In this document: piece by piece, positions 27,145 through 33,783 of the stretch
How the letters are laid out: the number at the start of each line of letters is the position of its first letter
How positions within the stretch are numbered: the first letter of the stretch is position 1
Assembly: GCF_900313035.1 (NCBI RefSeq)
Contig: NZ_OMPS01000048.1
Location: 227,630-291,629 of the forward strand
DNA: 64,000 nt
Source of the DNA: Ruegeria sp. EL01
GTDB lineage: Bacteria; Pseudomonadota; Alphaproteobacteria; Rhodobacterales; Rhodobacteraceae
Reading direction: 5' to 3'
The notes under the pieces: generated by a model
Told to the model about the DNA's origin: nothing
Seen by the model: only the letters and a program-made list of their open reading frames with translations
Database searches by the model: none
Translations under genes and position numbers: made by a program

Positions 27145-28622
27145 GCGACCCTCCCGTCCAATGCCGCCACCGAGATGCTGGCCTGTTCGACATCATCGAA
27201 TGGCAGAACCTGATCGCCGACAATCTGGCCCGTTTCGTGCCCCTTGCCCGCAATCAACAACGCGTCGCCCGGTTGCAGGGCATCAATGCCGCGCAGGATG
27301 GCCTCGGCCCGATCACCGACTTCGGTGGCACCCGGAGCACCGTCCATCACCGCAGCACGGATTGTGGCCGGATCTTCGCTGCGCGGGTTGTCATCGGTGA
27401 CAAAGACGATGTCGGCGTGATTTGTCGCGGCGCTGCCCATCAAGGGGCGCTTGCTTGCGTCACGATCCCCGCCCGCGCCGACAATGGCGATCAGGCGACC
27501 CATCACATGCGGACGCAAGGCCTTTAACGCAGTCGCTACCGCGTCCGGCGTATGCGCATAATCAACAAAGACCGCTGCTCCATTCTCGCGAGTTGCGGCC
27601 AGCTGCATGCGGCCCCGCACGGTCGTCAGATGCGGCAAGGTTTCGAACACGCGCTCCGGGTCATCCCCGGCGGCAATCACCAATCCGCAAGCGAGCAGTA
27701 TGTTTTCGGCCTGAAATCCACCGATCAGGTTCAGGCGGGTCAGGAAGGTTTTGCCTTGCCAGGAGAACCGTAGATCCTGACCTGTTGCGTCAAAGCGCTG
27801 GTTCATCAGGCACAGGTCAGCCTGTCCCAACCCAACCGACAGCACCGATTGCCCTCGCGCTTCGGCGATCCGCCGCACCTGCCCGCCTTTGGGGTCACTC
27901 AGATTTATGACTGCGGTACCGTCCTGTGGCAGAACCCGATCAAACAGGCCTGCCTTGGCGTCGAAATACGCCTCGAACGTTTCGTGGTAGTCCAAATGGT
28001 CCTGCGTGAAGTTCGAAAACCCGGCAGCGGTCAGCTGCACGCCGTCAAGGCGGCGTTGTTCAAGACCGTGGGAGGAGGCCTCCATCGCGGCGTGGGTCAC
28101 ACCATTGTGGGTCGCTTCGGCCAAACACCGATGCAGAGTGATCGGTTCGGGCGTGGTGTGGGCAAGCGGTGCCGTACATGCCCCTTCCACCCCGGTGGTG
28201 CCAAGATTAACCGCGGCATGGCCCAGCTCGGTCCAAATCTGGCGCACAAATGTTGCAACGGATGTTTTACCATTGGTGCCGGTGACCGCCACGATGGTCT
28301 GCGGTTGCGCCCCAAACCACAGCGCGGCACATCCGGCCAACGCCTGTCGTGGGTCTTCGGTCACGATCAGGGCTGCGTCCGAGGCCGACAGCTCAGCGGC
28401 AGCGATTTTGGCGCCCTCGGCATCGGTCAGGATCGCAGCGGCGCCCATACGCAGGGCAAATTGAATAAACTCTCCGCCATGAACCCGCGTGCCCGGAAGG
28501 GCCGCGAACAGGTAGCCGTCTTCGACTTCGCGGCTATCGACGGCCAGCCCGGTGATCGCCGGGTTTGCACCGCCCCGCGCAGTCAGGGCCAGTTGGCTAA
28601 GTTTCTTTGACTGATCGCCCAT
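27141..28622 (-). CDS. murE: MurE, UDP-MurNAc-tripeptide synthetase (meso-DAP type)
   Basis: A 493-residue ligase adding the third stem-peptide residue. P-loop GTNGKTSVATFV and, near the C-terminus, DNPRSEDP, the DNPR motif that marks meso-diaminopimelate specificity. The ATG at 28622 is preceded by AGAAGGTGGG; the six-residue longer frame is less likely. It starts 22 bp after ftsI. Confidence 0.96.
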   Translation of the reverse strand: MGDQSKKLSQLALTARGGANPAITGLAVDSREVEDGYLFAALPGTRVHGGEFIQFALRMGAAAILTDAEGAKIAAAELSASDAALIVTEDPRQALAGCAALWFGAQPQTIVAVTGTNGKTSVATFVRQIWTELGHAAVNLGTTGVEGACTAPLAHTTPEPITLHRCLAEATHNGVTHAAMEASSHGLEQRRLDGVQLTAAGFSNFTQDHLDYHETFEAYFDAKAGLFDRVLPQDGTAVINLSDPKGGQVRRIAEARGQSVLSVGLGQADLCLMNQRFDATGQDLRFSWQGKTFLTRLNLIGGFQAENILLACGLVIAAGDDPERVFETLPHLTTVRGRMQLAATRENGAAVFVDYAHTPDAVATALKALRPHVMGRLIAIVGAGGDRDASKRPLMGSAATNHADIVFVTDDNPRSEDPATIRAAVMDGAPGATEVGDRAEAILRGIDALQPGDALLIAGKGHETGQIVGDQVLPFDDVEQASISVAALDGRVA

Positions 28623-28644
28623 GACCCACCTTCTGTCCAACAGC

Positions 28645-30432
28645 CTAATTCGACGTCAGGGTTATAGCAGCGCCGGCCTCAGGCTCAAGCCGGGGTCGCA
28701 AACCCAAAAGGGGCGCGATCCGACCGATCAATTCGGCAGCGACCGGAACAGCGGTCCAGCCCGCCGTGCGACGCTTTTCGCCATAGGCCAAGATTGACGG
28801 CTCATCCAGAGTGACGATCAGAACGTATTTCGGATCATAAGACGGGAACATCGTGGCAAAGGTGGCAATGACCTTGTCATCATAGTAGCCGCCGCGCGGT
28901 TTCGGCTTGTCGGCTGTGCCGGTTTTTCCGGCGACATAGTATCCTGCCACATCACCAAAACTGGCGGTCCCGTCGGTGACGACCCTGCGCAGCATCTTTT
29001 GCGCCTGACTTGCCGTGCCCTGCGACATCACACGTGGCCCATATTGCGGCCCGTTTTTGCGCAGAATGGTCGGGCTGACATAGTGACCGCCGTTGGCAAT
29101 GGCGGCATACCCTGCCGCCAGATGCATCGGGCTGGTCGACAAACCGTGACCGTATGAGATGGTCACAGTGCTCAACTCGCCCCACTTCTTGGGCTTCAGG
29201 GGCTCGCCGCCTGCGGCTTCGACAATTTCGAAGGGCGTAGGTTCGAACATACCAAGCGTTTCCAGGAAGGCCTGCTGCCGCTGCGCGCCGATCTGCAAGG
29301 CCAGGCGACCAGTACCACGGTTTGAACTGTGAACGATCACATCAGATACACTGATCTTGCCGTAGTTCTTGCCGTTGAATTCACCAATCGGAAACCGGCC
29401 GATTTTCATCGGGCCCGAGGTATCGATGATCGTGTTCGAATTCACTAACCCCAGTTGCACCGCCTGCGCTGCTGTGAAGATTTTGAAGACCGACCCAAGC
29501 TCATAGACACCCTGCACGTAACGGTTGAACAAGGGGCTGTCGGAGGGATCAAAACCCGACGTCGGAGGGCGCGGACGATCGTTGGGATCAAAAGATGGCA
29601 AAGACGCGGCCGAAACGACCTCGCCTGTATGCGCATTCATCAAAACAGCCGAGGCCCCTTTGGCGTTCATGATCTTCATGCCGCCGTACAGCACTTGTTC
29701 GACCGCCGCCTGAATGGTCAGGTCTAGTGACAGTTGCAGGGGTTTGTTGCCGTTGGCCGGGTTGCGCAAATAGTCGTCAAACTTTTTCTCGACCCCGGCG
29801 ACGCCGATGACTTCGGCCGCGCTGACGCCTTCGCGTCCGAACCCTGAACCACCCAGAATATGTGCCGCAAGACGGCCATTGGGATACAGGCGCATCTCAC
29901 GCGGGCCGAACAAGATGCCCGGATCGCCGATGTCATGCACAGCCTGTTTCTGTTCGGGCGAGATCCGTTTCTTAATCCAGATGAACTTGCGGTTGCCGGT
30001 GAAATCCTTGATCAGGCGCTCTTTTTCCAAATCAGGGAAGATCGCCACAAGCTGGTCGGCGGCCGCGTTCGGATCGATCATCAAAGGCGGTTGAGCATAA
30101 ACCGAGTAGGTGTCGAGATTGGTCGCCAGTATGCGCCCTTCGCGGTCGACGATATTGGCCCGTTGCATGGCAATTGCCGCGCCGGGCGCACTGGCCAGCG
30201 GTTCCTGGGCCTCGGACGTGGCAAGCATGCCCATGCGAACGCCCACAATAGAAAAGGCGCAGAAAAAGAACAGCCCAAGCACAAGCAGGCGCCCTTCGGC
30301 TCGGGCGCGCGCGCGGTCTTTCATATCTTCGTGGCGCTGGCGGATGTTTTCCCGTTCAATCACCTTGGGGTTTTCACCACGGGCGCGCGCATCCAGAACG
30401 CGGGCCAAAGGGCGGAGTGGCGTGCGGATCAT
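28645..30432 (-). CDS. ftsI: FtsI (PBP3), septal transpeptidase
   Basis: A 595-residue class B penicillin-binding protein: cytoplasmic tail of about 47 residues, one transmembrane helix (LLVLGLFFFCAFSIVGVRM), a dimerisation domain and the transpeptidase domain with SxxK (GSVFKIF), SxN (SSNRG) and KTGTA motifs intact. It cross-links septal peptidoglycan with FtsW. The start shares ATGA with ftsL. Confidence 0.96.
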   Translation of the reverse strand: MIRTPLRPLARVLDARARGENPKVIERENIRQRHEDMKDRARARAEGRLLVLGLFFFCAFSIVGVRMGMLATSEAQEPLASAPGAAIAMQRANIVDREGRILATNLDTYSVYAQPPLMIDPNAAADQLVAIFPDLEKERLIKDFTGNRKFIWIKKRISPEQKQAVHDIGDPGILFGPREMRLYPNGRLAAHILGGSGFGREGVSAAEVIGVAGVEKKFDDYLRNPANGNKPLQLSLDLTIQAAVEQVLYGGMKIMNAKGASAVLMNAHTGEVVSAASLPSFDPNDRPRPPTSGFDPSDSPLFNRYVQGVYELGSVFKIFTAAQAVQLGLVNSNTIIDTSGPMKIGRFPIGEFNGKNYGKISVSDVIVHSSNRGTGRLALQIGAQRQQAFLETLGMFEPTPFEIVEAAGGEPLKPKKWGELSTVTISYGHGLSTSPMHLAAGYAAIANGGHYVSPTILRKNGPQYGPRVMSQGTASQAQKMLRRVVTDGTASFGDVAGYYVAGKTGTADKPKPRGGYYDDKVIATFATMFPSYDPKYVLIVTLDEPSILAYGEKRRTAGWTAVPVAAELIGRIAPLLGLRPRLEPEAGAAITLTSN

Positions 30433-30797
30433 GGAAACTGCACCTCGCCCAGAGCTTGAATATCGGTGATGGCCTGCAGCTCAATCGGGTCGACAATCGG
30501 CAGATCCGGGTCTTCGGCATAGGTGATCTGATCAGCCCGCCCAAACTGTTCTGAACGCAGCGGCAGAAGGCCAAGGCGTTCGAAATTCAGATCCGCCAGC
30601 TCTCGCAGACGGTCAGGACGGTTCAGATACGCCCATTCTGCATTCAGCACGGCCAACCGTACCTGCGCGGTGCCGATTTGTCGCTGCAACCCTTGGGTTT
30701 CTTTCAACACCTGCTGGGTACGGTAGTTTTCCTGATAGGCCCATAATGCCAACCCGAACACCGCCAGGGCAGTCAACACATACAAAAAACCCTTCAT
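30429..30797 (-). CDS. ftsL: Cell division protein FtsL
   Basis: A small bitopic protein (122 residues) with a transmembrane helix at the very N-terminus (FLYVLTALAVFGLALWAY), a leucine-zipper-like coiled coil (about residues 25-60) and a short periplasmic region beginning ERLGLLPLRSEQF. This and the place between rsmH and ftsI identify it as FtsL. It overlaps both neighbours by 4 bp. Confidence 0.88.
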   Translation of the reverse strand: MKGFLYVLTALAVFGLALWAYQENYRTQQVLKETQGLQRQIGTAQVRLAVLNAEWAYLNRPDRLRELADLNFERLGLLPLRSEQFGRADQITYAEDPDLPIVDPIELQAITDIQALGEVQFP

Positions 30798-31786
30798 CTT
30801 GCCCTTCCCCCAAGTTGCGGCATGCCAATTGCGCGGGCATCTATTTCCCCGGCCGGGGCATCCGTACGCACAGCAACACGCAGCTTGGCCGAGCGCGCGC
30901 GTGGATTGTCCTGCAATTCCTGATCGTCAGGACCAACGGCCTTACGGGTTTTCAGGGTAAATTGCGGCTGCTCTTCTTTCATTTCTGGCGCATAACGATT
31001 GGCCCGACCGGTTTTCCCTGCGCGCGACTGAAAAAACCGCTTCACCATCCGATCCTCGATGGAATGGAAGGTGACAACGGCCAGTTGACCACCGGGTTTC
31101 AGCGCCCGCTCTGCCGCCATGAGGCCCTGGAACAGCTCTTCATATTCTGCGTTTACGGCGATGCGCAGGCCTTGGAAGCTGCGCGTCGCGGGGTGTGATT
31201 GCCCGGGTTTTGGGCGCGGCAGGCAGGACTCGATTATCCCGACCAATCGCAAGGTCGTCGTGATCGGCTCCTCAGCGCGCGCCTTTAAGATGGCTTTGGC
31301 AATGCGACGGCTGGCGCGTTCTTCACCATAGTGAAACAGAATGTCGGCCAGCTGCGCCTCGGTCGCAGTGTTGACCAGATCGGCAGCGCTGTCGCCATCC
31401 TGGCTCATGCGCATATCCAGCGGACCGTCTTTCATGAAGGAAAACCCGCGCTCGGCCTGATCAAGCTGCATGGAAGAGACCCCAAGATCCAGAACGATGC
31501 CGTCCAGATCATGGGCATATTCATCCATGCGCGAAAACACGCCCTGCTGCATCACCAGACGGTCGCCATATTCCCCGGCCCAGTCAGCGACCAATTCAAA
31601 AGCCAGCGGATCGCGGTCCACACCGATGACTTTATCCGCGCCAGCCTCAAGCAAACCGCGGGTGTAACCACCAGCGCCAAAGGTGCCATCCAACCAGATC
31701 CCTGACACGGGGGCCACCGCAGCCAGCAAGGGGCGCAGCAAAACAGGGATATGTGGTTTATCCGAGGAGGGGGTCGCGCCGGCCAT
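30794..31786 (-). CDS. rsmH: RsmH, 16S rRNA (cytosine1402-N4)-methyltransferase
   Basis: A 330-residue AdoMet methyltransferase (MraW) acting on 16S rRNA C1402. HIPVLLRPLLAAV, the SAM loop DGTFGAGGYTRGLL, DLGVSSMQLDQAERGFSF and VVTFHSIEDRMVKRFF are diagnostic. The ATG at 31786 lies 4 bases after the mraZ stop; ATGs at 31798 and 31810 inside mraZ are possible but would only add a short N-terminal extension. Confidence 0.94.
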   Translation of the reverse strand: MAGATPSSDKPHIPVLLRPLLAAVAPVSGIWLDGTFGAGGYTRGLLEAGADKVIGVDRDPLAFELVADWAGEYGDRLVMQQGVFSRMDEYAHDLDGIVLDLGVSSMQLDQAERGFSFMKDGPLDMRMSQDGDSAADLVNTATEAQLADILFHYGEERASRRIAKAILKARAEEPITTTLRLVGIIESCLPRPKPGQSHPATRSFQGLRIAVNAEYEELFQGLMAAERALKPGGQLAVVTFHSIEDRMVKRFFQSRAGKTGRANRYAPEMKEEQPQFTLKTRKAVGPDDQELQDNPRARSAKLRVAVRTDAPAGEIDARAIGMPQLGGRAR

Positions 31787-31790
31787 GCCG

Positions 31791-32294
31791 CTACGCATCC
31801 CCGGTGCCATCTAGGAACTGAAGCGGATCAAAATCGTCGGGCAGATCGTCAAGCCATTCTTCGGCTGCGGCCAGTTCCTCGGCCTCGTAGGTCTTGGGCT
31901 TCCAGATCTGGAACGTATCGCCGGCAGCTATGAAGAACGCCTCATTCTCAAGATCGATCTTGCTGCGCAGCTTGGCAGGTAAGACCAAGCGCCCGGTCTC
32001 ATCCACATTGGTCGGGAAGGACTGACCGTGGAACATACGCTGCAGCATCTTGCGCTGCATCGAGCCACGCGGCAGGGCATCGATCTTGGCGTCGACCTCG
32101 TCGATCGCCTGCATCGTATAACATTCAAGGTATTTGCGGCGGTGGTCACCGTAGACAATCACCAGTTCAGGGCTGTCTCCGGGTTGCCAATTGGGATCGG
32201 ACGCTTCAAGCACACGGCGAAACGAGGCCGGGATCGAGACCCTGCCCTTCGTATCCACCTTATGGTGGCTTTCACCTCTAAACCTGCGCGCCAA
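31791..32294 (-). CDS. mraZ: MraZ, transcriptional regulator of the dcw cluster
   Basis: A 167-residue protein with two AbrB/SpoVT-like DNA-binding repeats (KVDTKGRVSIPASFRR near the N-terminus; VDETGRLVLPAKLRSK in the second half), the form known from E. coli, where MraZ represses its own operon by binding spaced TGGG repeats. It is the first gene of the dcw run. Its leader contains an intrinsic terminator, and TGGGA repeats lie further upstream, so autoregulation is likely (inference). Confidence 0.95.
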   Translation of the reverse strand: MARRFRGESHHKVDTKGRVSIPASFRRVLEASDPNWQPGDSPELVIVYGDHRRKYLECYTMQAIDEVDAKIDALPRGSMQRKMLQRMFHGQSFPTNVDETGRLVLPAKLRSKIDLENEAFFIAAGDTFQIWKPKTYEAEELAAAEEWLDDLPDDFDPLQFLDGTGDA

Positions 32295-32349
32295 GACGAC
32301 TGTCCCTTTCGCTTGCGCCCCACCAGAAAACTACGTTTCCCCCGGAAGT

Positions 32350-32390
32350 AAAAACGGCGGGTTGATCTGCTGCCACTGATCAACCCGCCG
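32350..32390 (-). terminator. Intrinsic terminator inside the mraZ leader
   Basis: On the minus strand the RNA forms a 13-bp perfect stem (CGGCGGGUUGAUC / GAUCAACCCGCCG, 10-nt loop) followed by UUUUUAC. It points at mraZ and lies about 55 bp before its start codon, downstream of the putative operators, so transcripts from the mraZ promoter must read through it. This suggests premature termination releasing a leader RNA. Confidence 0.85.
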
Positions 32391-32562
32391 CATTGACCCG
32401 CTATGCGGGATGTCCAGCTGCACGCGCCACCTGGGGGGATGTCTGCTCGCCCGCGCGCCGGATCTCTTGATTGATGAAAAGCGAGATGCCTGTATGAAAC
32501 CTGATTATTTATGGTTCGGGGTCGTTTGGTGCCCCTGCTGCCTCGTCCTCATCGGATGAACA
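32350..32562 (-). ncRNA. UpsM-like leader sRNA (5' end approximate)
   Basis: In Rhodobacter sphaeroides the mraZ leader ends partly at an intrinsic terminator and gives the abundant sRNA UpsM, of roughly 200 nt. The same layout is seen here: a perfect intrinsic terminator (32350-32390) between the likely promoter/operator region and mraZ, and no ORF in between. The 3' end is well supported; the 5' end is a guess from the expected length and the first operator cluster. Sequence identity with UpsM was not tested. Confidence 0.5.
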
Positions 32563-32587
32563 AGGGATGCCATGGGAATTCATGGAA
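32563..32587. promoter_or_regulatory. Putative MraZ operator, cluster 1
   Basis: On the plus strand AGGGA, TGGGA and TGGAA start at 32563, 32573 and 32583, an exact 10-bp period (5-bp repeat, 5-bp spacer). This matches the spacing of MraZ boxes in enterobacteria. It lies about 270 bp before mraZ, near the expected transcript start. Confidence 0.5.
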
Positions 32588-32732
32588 ATCAACTAATATT
32601 TTCAGACCAAAGACAATTGAAACAGAGGTAAATTGAAGAAGCTACTGTAGTAATCAGGCAAAATACACACTATCTCGACAATTGCCTCACCCAGTACACA
32701 ATATATGCTCCTTTTGGGCGTTAGCTAAAATT

Positions 32733-32747
32733 TCCCATGATTTCCCA
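32733..32747 (-). promoter_or_regulatory. Putative MraZ operator, cluster 2
   Basis: Two perfect TGGGA repeats on the mraZ strand, separated by AATCA (plus strand TCCCA at 32733 and 32743), exactly 10 bp apart. A DnaA-box 9-mer adjoins it at 32748. Confidence 0.55.
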
Positions 32748-32864
32748 TTATCCACAGAATTGGTTGCAAAAACCTTCCAAAACCGAGGTGGTTTTCAACA
32801 ATACAACACGAATCACACACGGATACGGGAAAGTGCCATGTGTTTCCTGACGCCCAGATCCCCC

Positions 32865-32879
32865 TCCCATGGTTTCCCA
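32865..32879 (-). promoter_or_regulatory. Putative MraZ operator, cluster 3
   Basis: Two TGGGA repeats on the mraZ strand with spacer AACCA (plus strand TCCCA at 32865 and 32875), again a 10-bp period. It lies about 570 bp from mraZ and 280 bp from the DUF1127 start, so it could also affect the divergent gene. Confidence 0.5.
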
Positions 32880-33070
32880 TGTTGCTGCCACAGGCATCCA
32901 ACTTCCGCACAGCGCACAAACAAGAAACACCCACTTACGCTAAGGTTTTTTGCAAATTTCTTGGGCGAACGAGACGCGCCAAACCTATTTTTCAAGGCAA
33001 ATTTCCACACCAGACCCAACGAATTGATATCCATGCGTTTGCTGCATAGCAGCATTGACGCCGTCAGCTA

Positions 33071-33098
33071 TTGTGCAATTGCAGCATTCACCTATTTT
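33071..33098 (+). promoter_or_regulatory. Possible promoter of the DUF1127/sRNA unit
   Basis: TTGTGC (33071-33076) and TATTTT (33093-33098) are separated by 16 bp, about 60 bp before the DUF1127 start. In R. sphaeroides the equivalent promoter depends on the heat-shock-type sigma factors RpoHI/RpoHII, so another site may be the true one. Confidence 0.3.
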
Positions 33099-33156
33099 CA
33101 GTCTCAAGCAAACGCTGGAATACACCGGCAACAACATGAGACATCGGGTTACGCAC

Positions 33157-33381
33157 ATGACAGTGGCAACCAATACTTCCGCGCTGAAAAGCGCATCCGC
33201 AGGCGGGTTGAGCGCTCTGATCGAAGCAGCAAAAACACGCTTTGATCGCTATCGCATGTACCGCCAAACAGTTAACGAACTGGCGTCCCTGTCGGATCGC
33301 GAGCTGGCCGATCTGGGCCTGCACCGTTCAATGATCCGTCGCATCGCAACGCAGGCGACCGAAGAAAACGCAGTGCGCTAA
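33157..33381 (+). CDS. DUF1127 protein (CcaF1-like)
   Basis: A 74-residue basic protein ending in the DUF1127 signature: YRQTVNELASLSDRELADLG then LHRSMIRRIA. In R. sphaeroides the homologous small protein CcaF1 is encoded just upstream of the CcsR1-4 sRNAs, binds RNA and affects sRNA maturation; here the gene is also followed, within 25 bp, by a run of CCUCC-loop hairpins. The ATG at 33157 is taken as start; ATG 33136 is an alternative and neither has a strong ribosome site. Confidence 0.82.
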   Translation: MTVATNTSALKSASAGGLSALIEAAKTRFDRYRMYRQTVNELASLSDRELADLGLHRSMIRRIATQATEENAVR

Positions 33382-33403
33382 GCACCAAAGGAACAACCGA
33401 GAT

Positions 33404-33430
33404 CAGGCCCTTCTCCTCCCTTAGGGTCTG
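33404..33430 (+). ncRNA. CCUCC-loop hairpin 1
   Basis: 7-bp stem (CAGGCCC / GGGTCTG, one G-U) with a 13-nt loop containing CTCCTCCC. It is the weakest of the series and starts 22 bp after the DUF1127 stop. Confidence 0.65.
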
Positions 33431-33436
33431 TAATCA

Positions 33437-33471
33437 GCGGCAGCATCTCTCCTCCTCCCTGATGCTGCCGC
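33437..33471 (+). ncRNA. CcsR-like hairpin 2
   Basis: 11-bp perfect stem (GCGGCAGCATC / GATGCTGCCGC) presenting the loop TCTCCTCCTCCCT, which includes CCTCCTCCC, the motif that defines the CcsR RNAs of R. sphaeroides and resembles the 16S rRNA anti-Shine-Dalgarno sequence. Confidence 0.8.
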
Positions 33472-33504
33472 ACCTTATACCGGCCCTGACCGCCGGACCT
33501 TGAT

Positions 33505-33537
33505 ACATCGGGGCTCTTCTCCTCCCTGCCCTGATGT
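33505..33537 (+). ncRNA. CcsR-like hairpin 3
   Basis: 10-bp stem (ACATCGGGGC / GCCCTGATGT, one G-U) with loop TCTTCTCCTCCCT. It is preceded by a small CCGGC/GCCGG hairpin at 33480-33496 that separates it from hairpin 2. Confidence 0.78.
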
Positions 33538-33544
33538 TGAAAGC

Positions 33545-33581
33545 GCGCGGTGACGTCTCCTCCTCCCTGACGTCGCCGCGC
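33545..33581 (+). ncRNA. CcsR-like hairpin 4
   Basis: 13-bp stem (GCGCGGTGACGTC / GACGTCGCCGCGC, one U-G) with loop TCCTCCTCCCT. It corresponds to hairpin 2 in the duplicated unit: stem bases differ but pairing is kept. Confidence 0.8.
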
Positions 33582-33614
33582 CTTCCCATACCGGGATCAA
33601 ACCCGGGTTCGAAT

Positions 33615-33644
33615 ACATCGGGGCCCTCCTCCCTGCTTCGATGT
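33615..33644 (+). ncRNA. CcsR-like hairpin 5
   Basis: 10-bp stem (ACATCGGGGC / GCTTCGATGT, two G-U) with loop CCTCCTCCCT. Its 5' arm is identical to that of hairpin 3, the equivalent element of the first unit. A CCGGG/CCCGG spacer hairpin precedes it (33591-33606). Confidence 0.78.
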
Positions 33645-33649
33645 TGATA

Positions 33650-33699
33650 AAAACGGCGGTTTCCTCTCCTCCTCCCTGGAAACCGCCGTTTTGATTTTT
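33650..33699 (+). ncRNA. CcsR-like hairpin 6 and terminator
   Basis: 15-bp perfect stem (AAAACGGCGGTTTCC / GGAAACCGCCGTTTT) with loop TCTCCTCCTCCCT, followed by GATTTTT. It both carries the anti-SD-like loop and acts as the intrinsic terminator for the DUF1127/sRNA transcript. Confidence 0.85.
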
Positions 33700-33707
33700 C
33701 CGACATG

Positions 33708-33774
33708 AAAAAAAACGCCACAGCCAGAGCTGGGCGCCTTTTGCAAAAAATTGAGCATGTGCCGTCAGGCACAT
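33708..33774 (-). terminator. Tandem terminators after uvrD
   Basis: On the minus strand, ATGTGCC-TGAC-GGCACAT (33757-33774) is followed by GCTCAATTTTTT; about 20 bp later an imperfect stem (CGCC-AGC / GCT-GGCG) runs into eight U (33708-33738). They end uvrD transcription before it reaches the convergent sRNA array. Confidence 0.75.
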
Positions 33775-33783
33775 TCCTTTTGA

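Larger units (their letters stand above)
32295..33156. other. Long regulatory region upstream of mraZ
   Basis: 862 bp without a convincing protein gene; the frames that cross it have poor composition. It contains a perfect hairpin terminator 55 bp before mraZ, three clusters of TGGGA-type repeats at 10-bp period, a perfect DnaA-box 9-mer TTATCCACA (32748-32756), and the divergent promoter area for the DUF1127 gene. The part around 32580-33130 is clearly more AT-rich than neighbouring genes. Separate entries give the details. Confidence 0.7.
33437..33651 (+). repeat. Tandem duplication of an sRNA unit
   Basis: Two units of about 107 bp (33437-33544 and 33545-33651) each contain a long CCUCC-loop hairpin, a short CCGG-type spacer hairpin and a second CCUCC-loop hairpin beginning ATACATCGGGGC. 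The stems differ by paired changes, so the structure rather than the sequence has been conserved since duplication. Confidence 0.75.

Noticed and set aside
32748..32756. Perfect DnaA box TTATCCACA as evidence of the replication origin
   Set aside because: A single 9-mer without a cluster of boxes, an AT-rich unwinding repeat or origin-linked genes. Similar 8-of-9 matches occur near 8346 and 9441.
32682..33245. 187-codon open frame crossing the mraZ upstream region
   Set aside because: Its composition is unlike a protein, it overlaps the operators and runs out of frame into the real DUF1127 gene.
33404..33699. CRISPR-like array, because CCTCCTCCC recurs six times at fairly regular spacing
   Set aside because: The repeats are loop sequences inside hairpins with differing stems; there are no constant repeats of 24-40 bp, no unique spacers and no cas genes.
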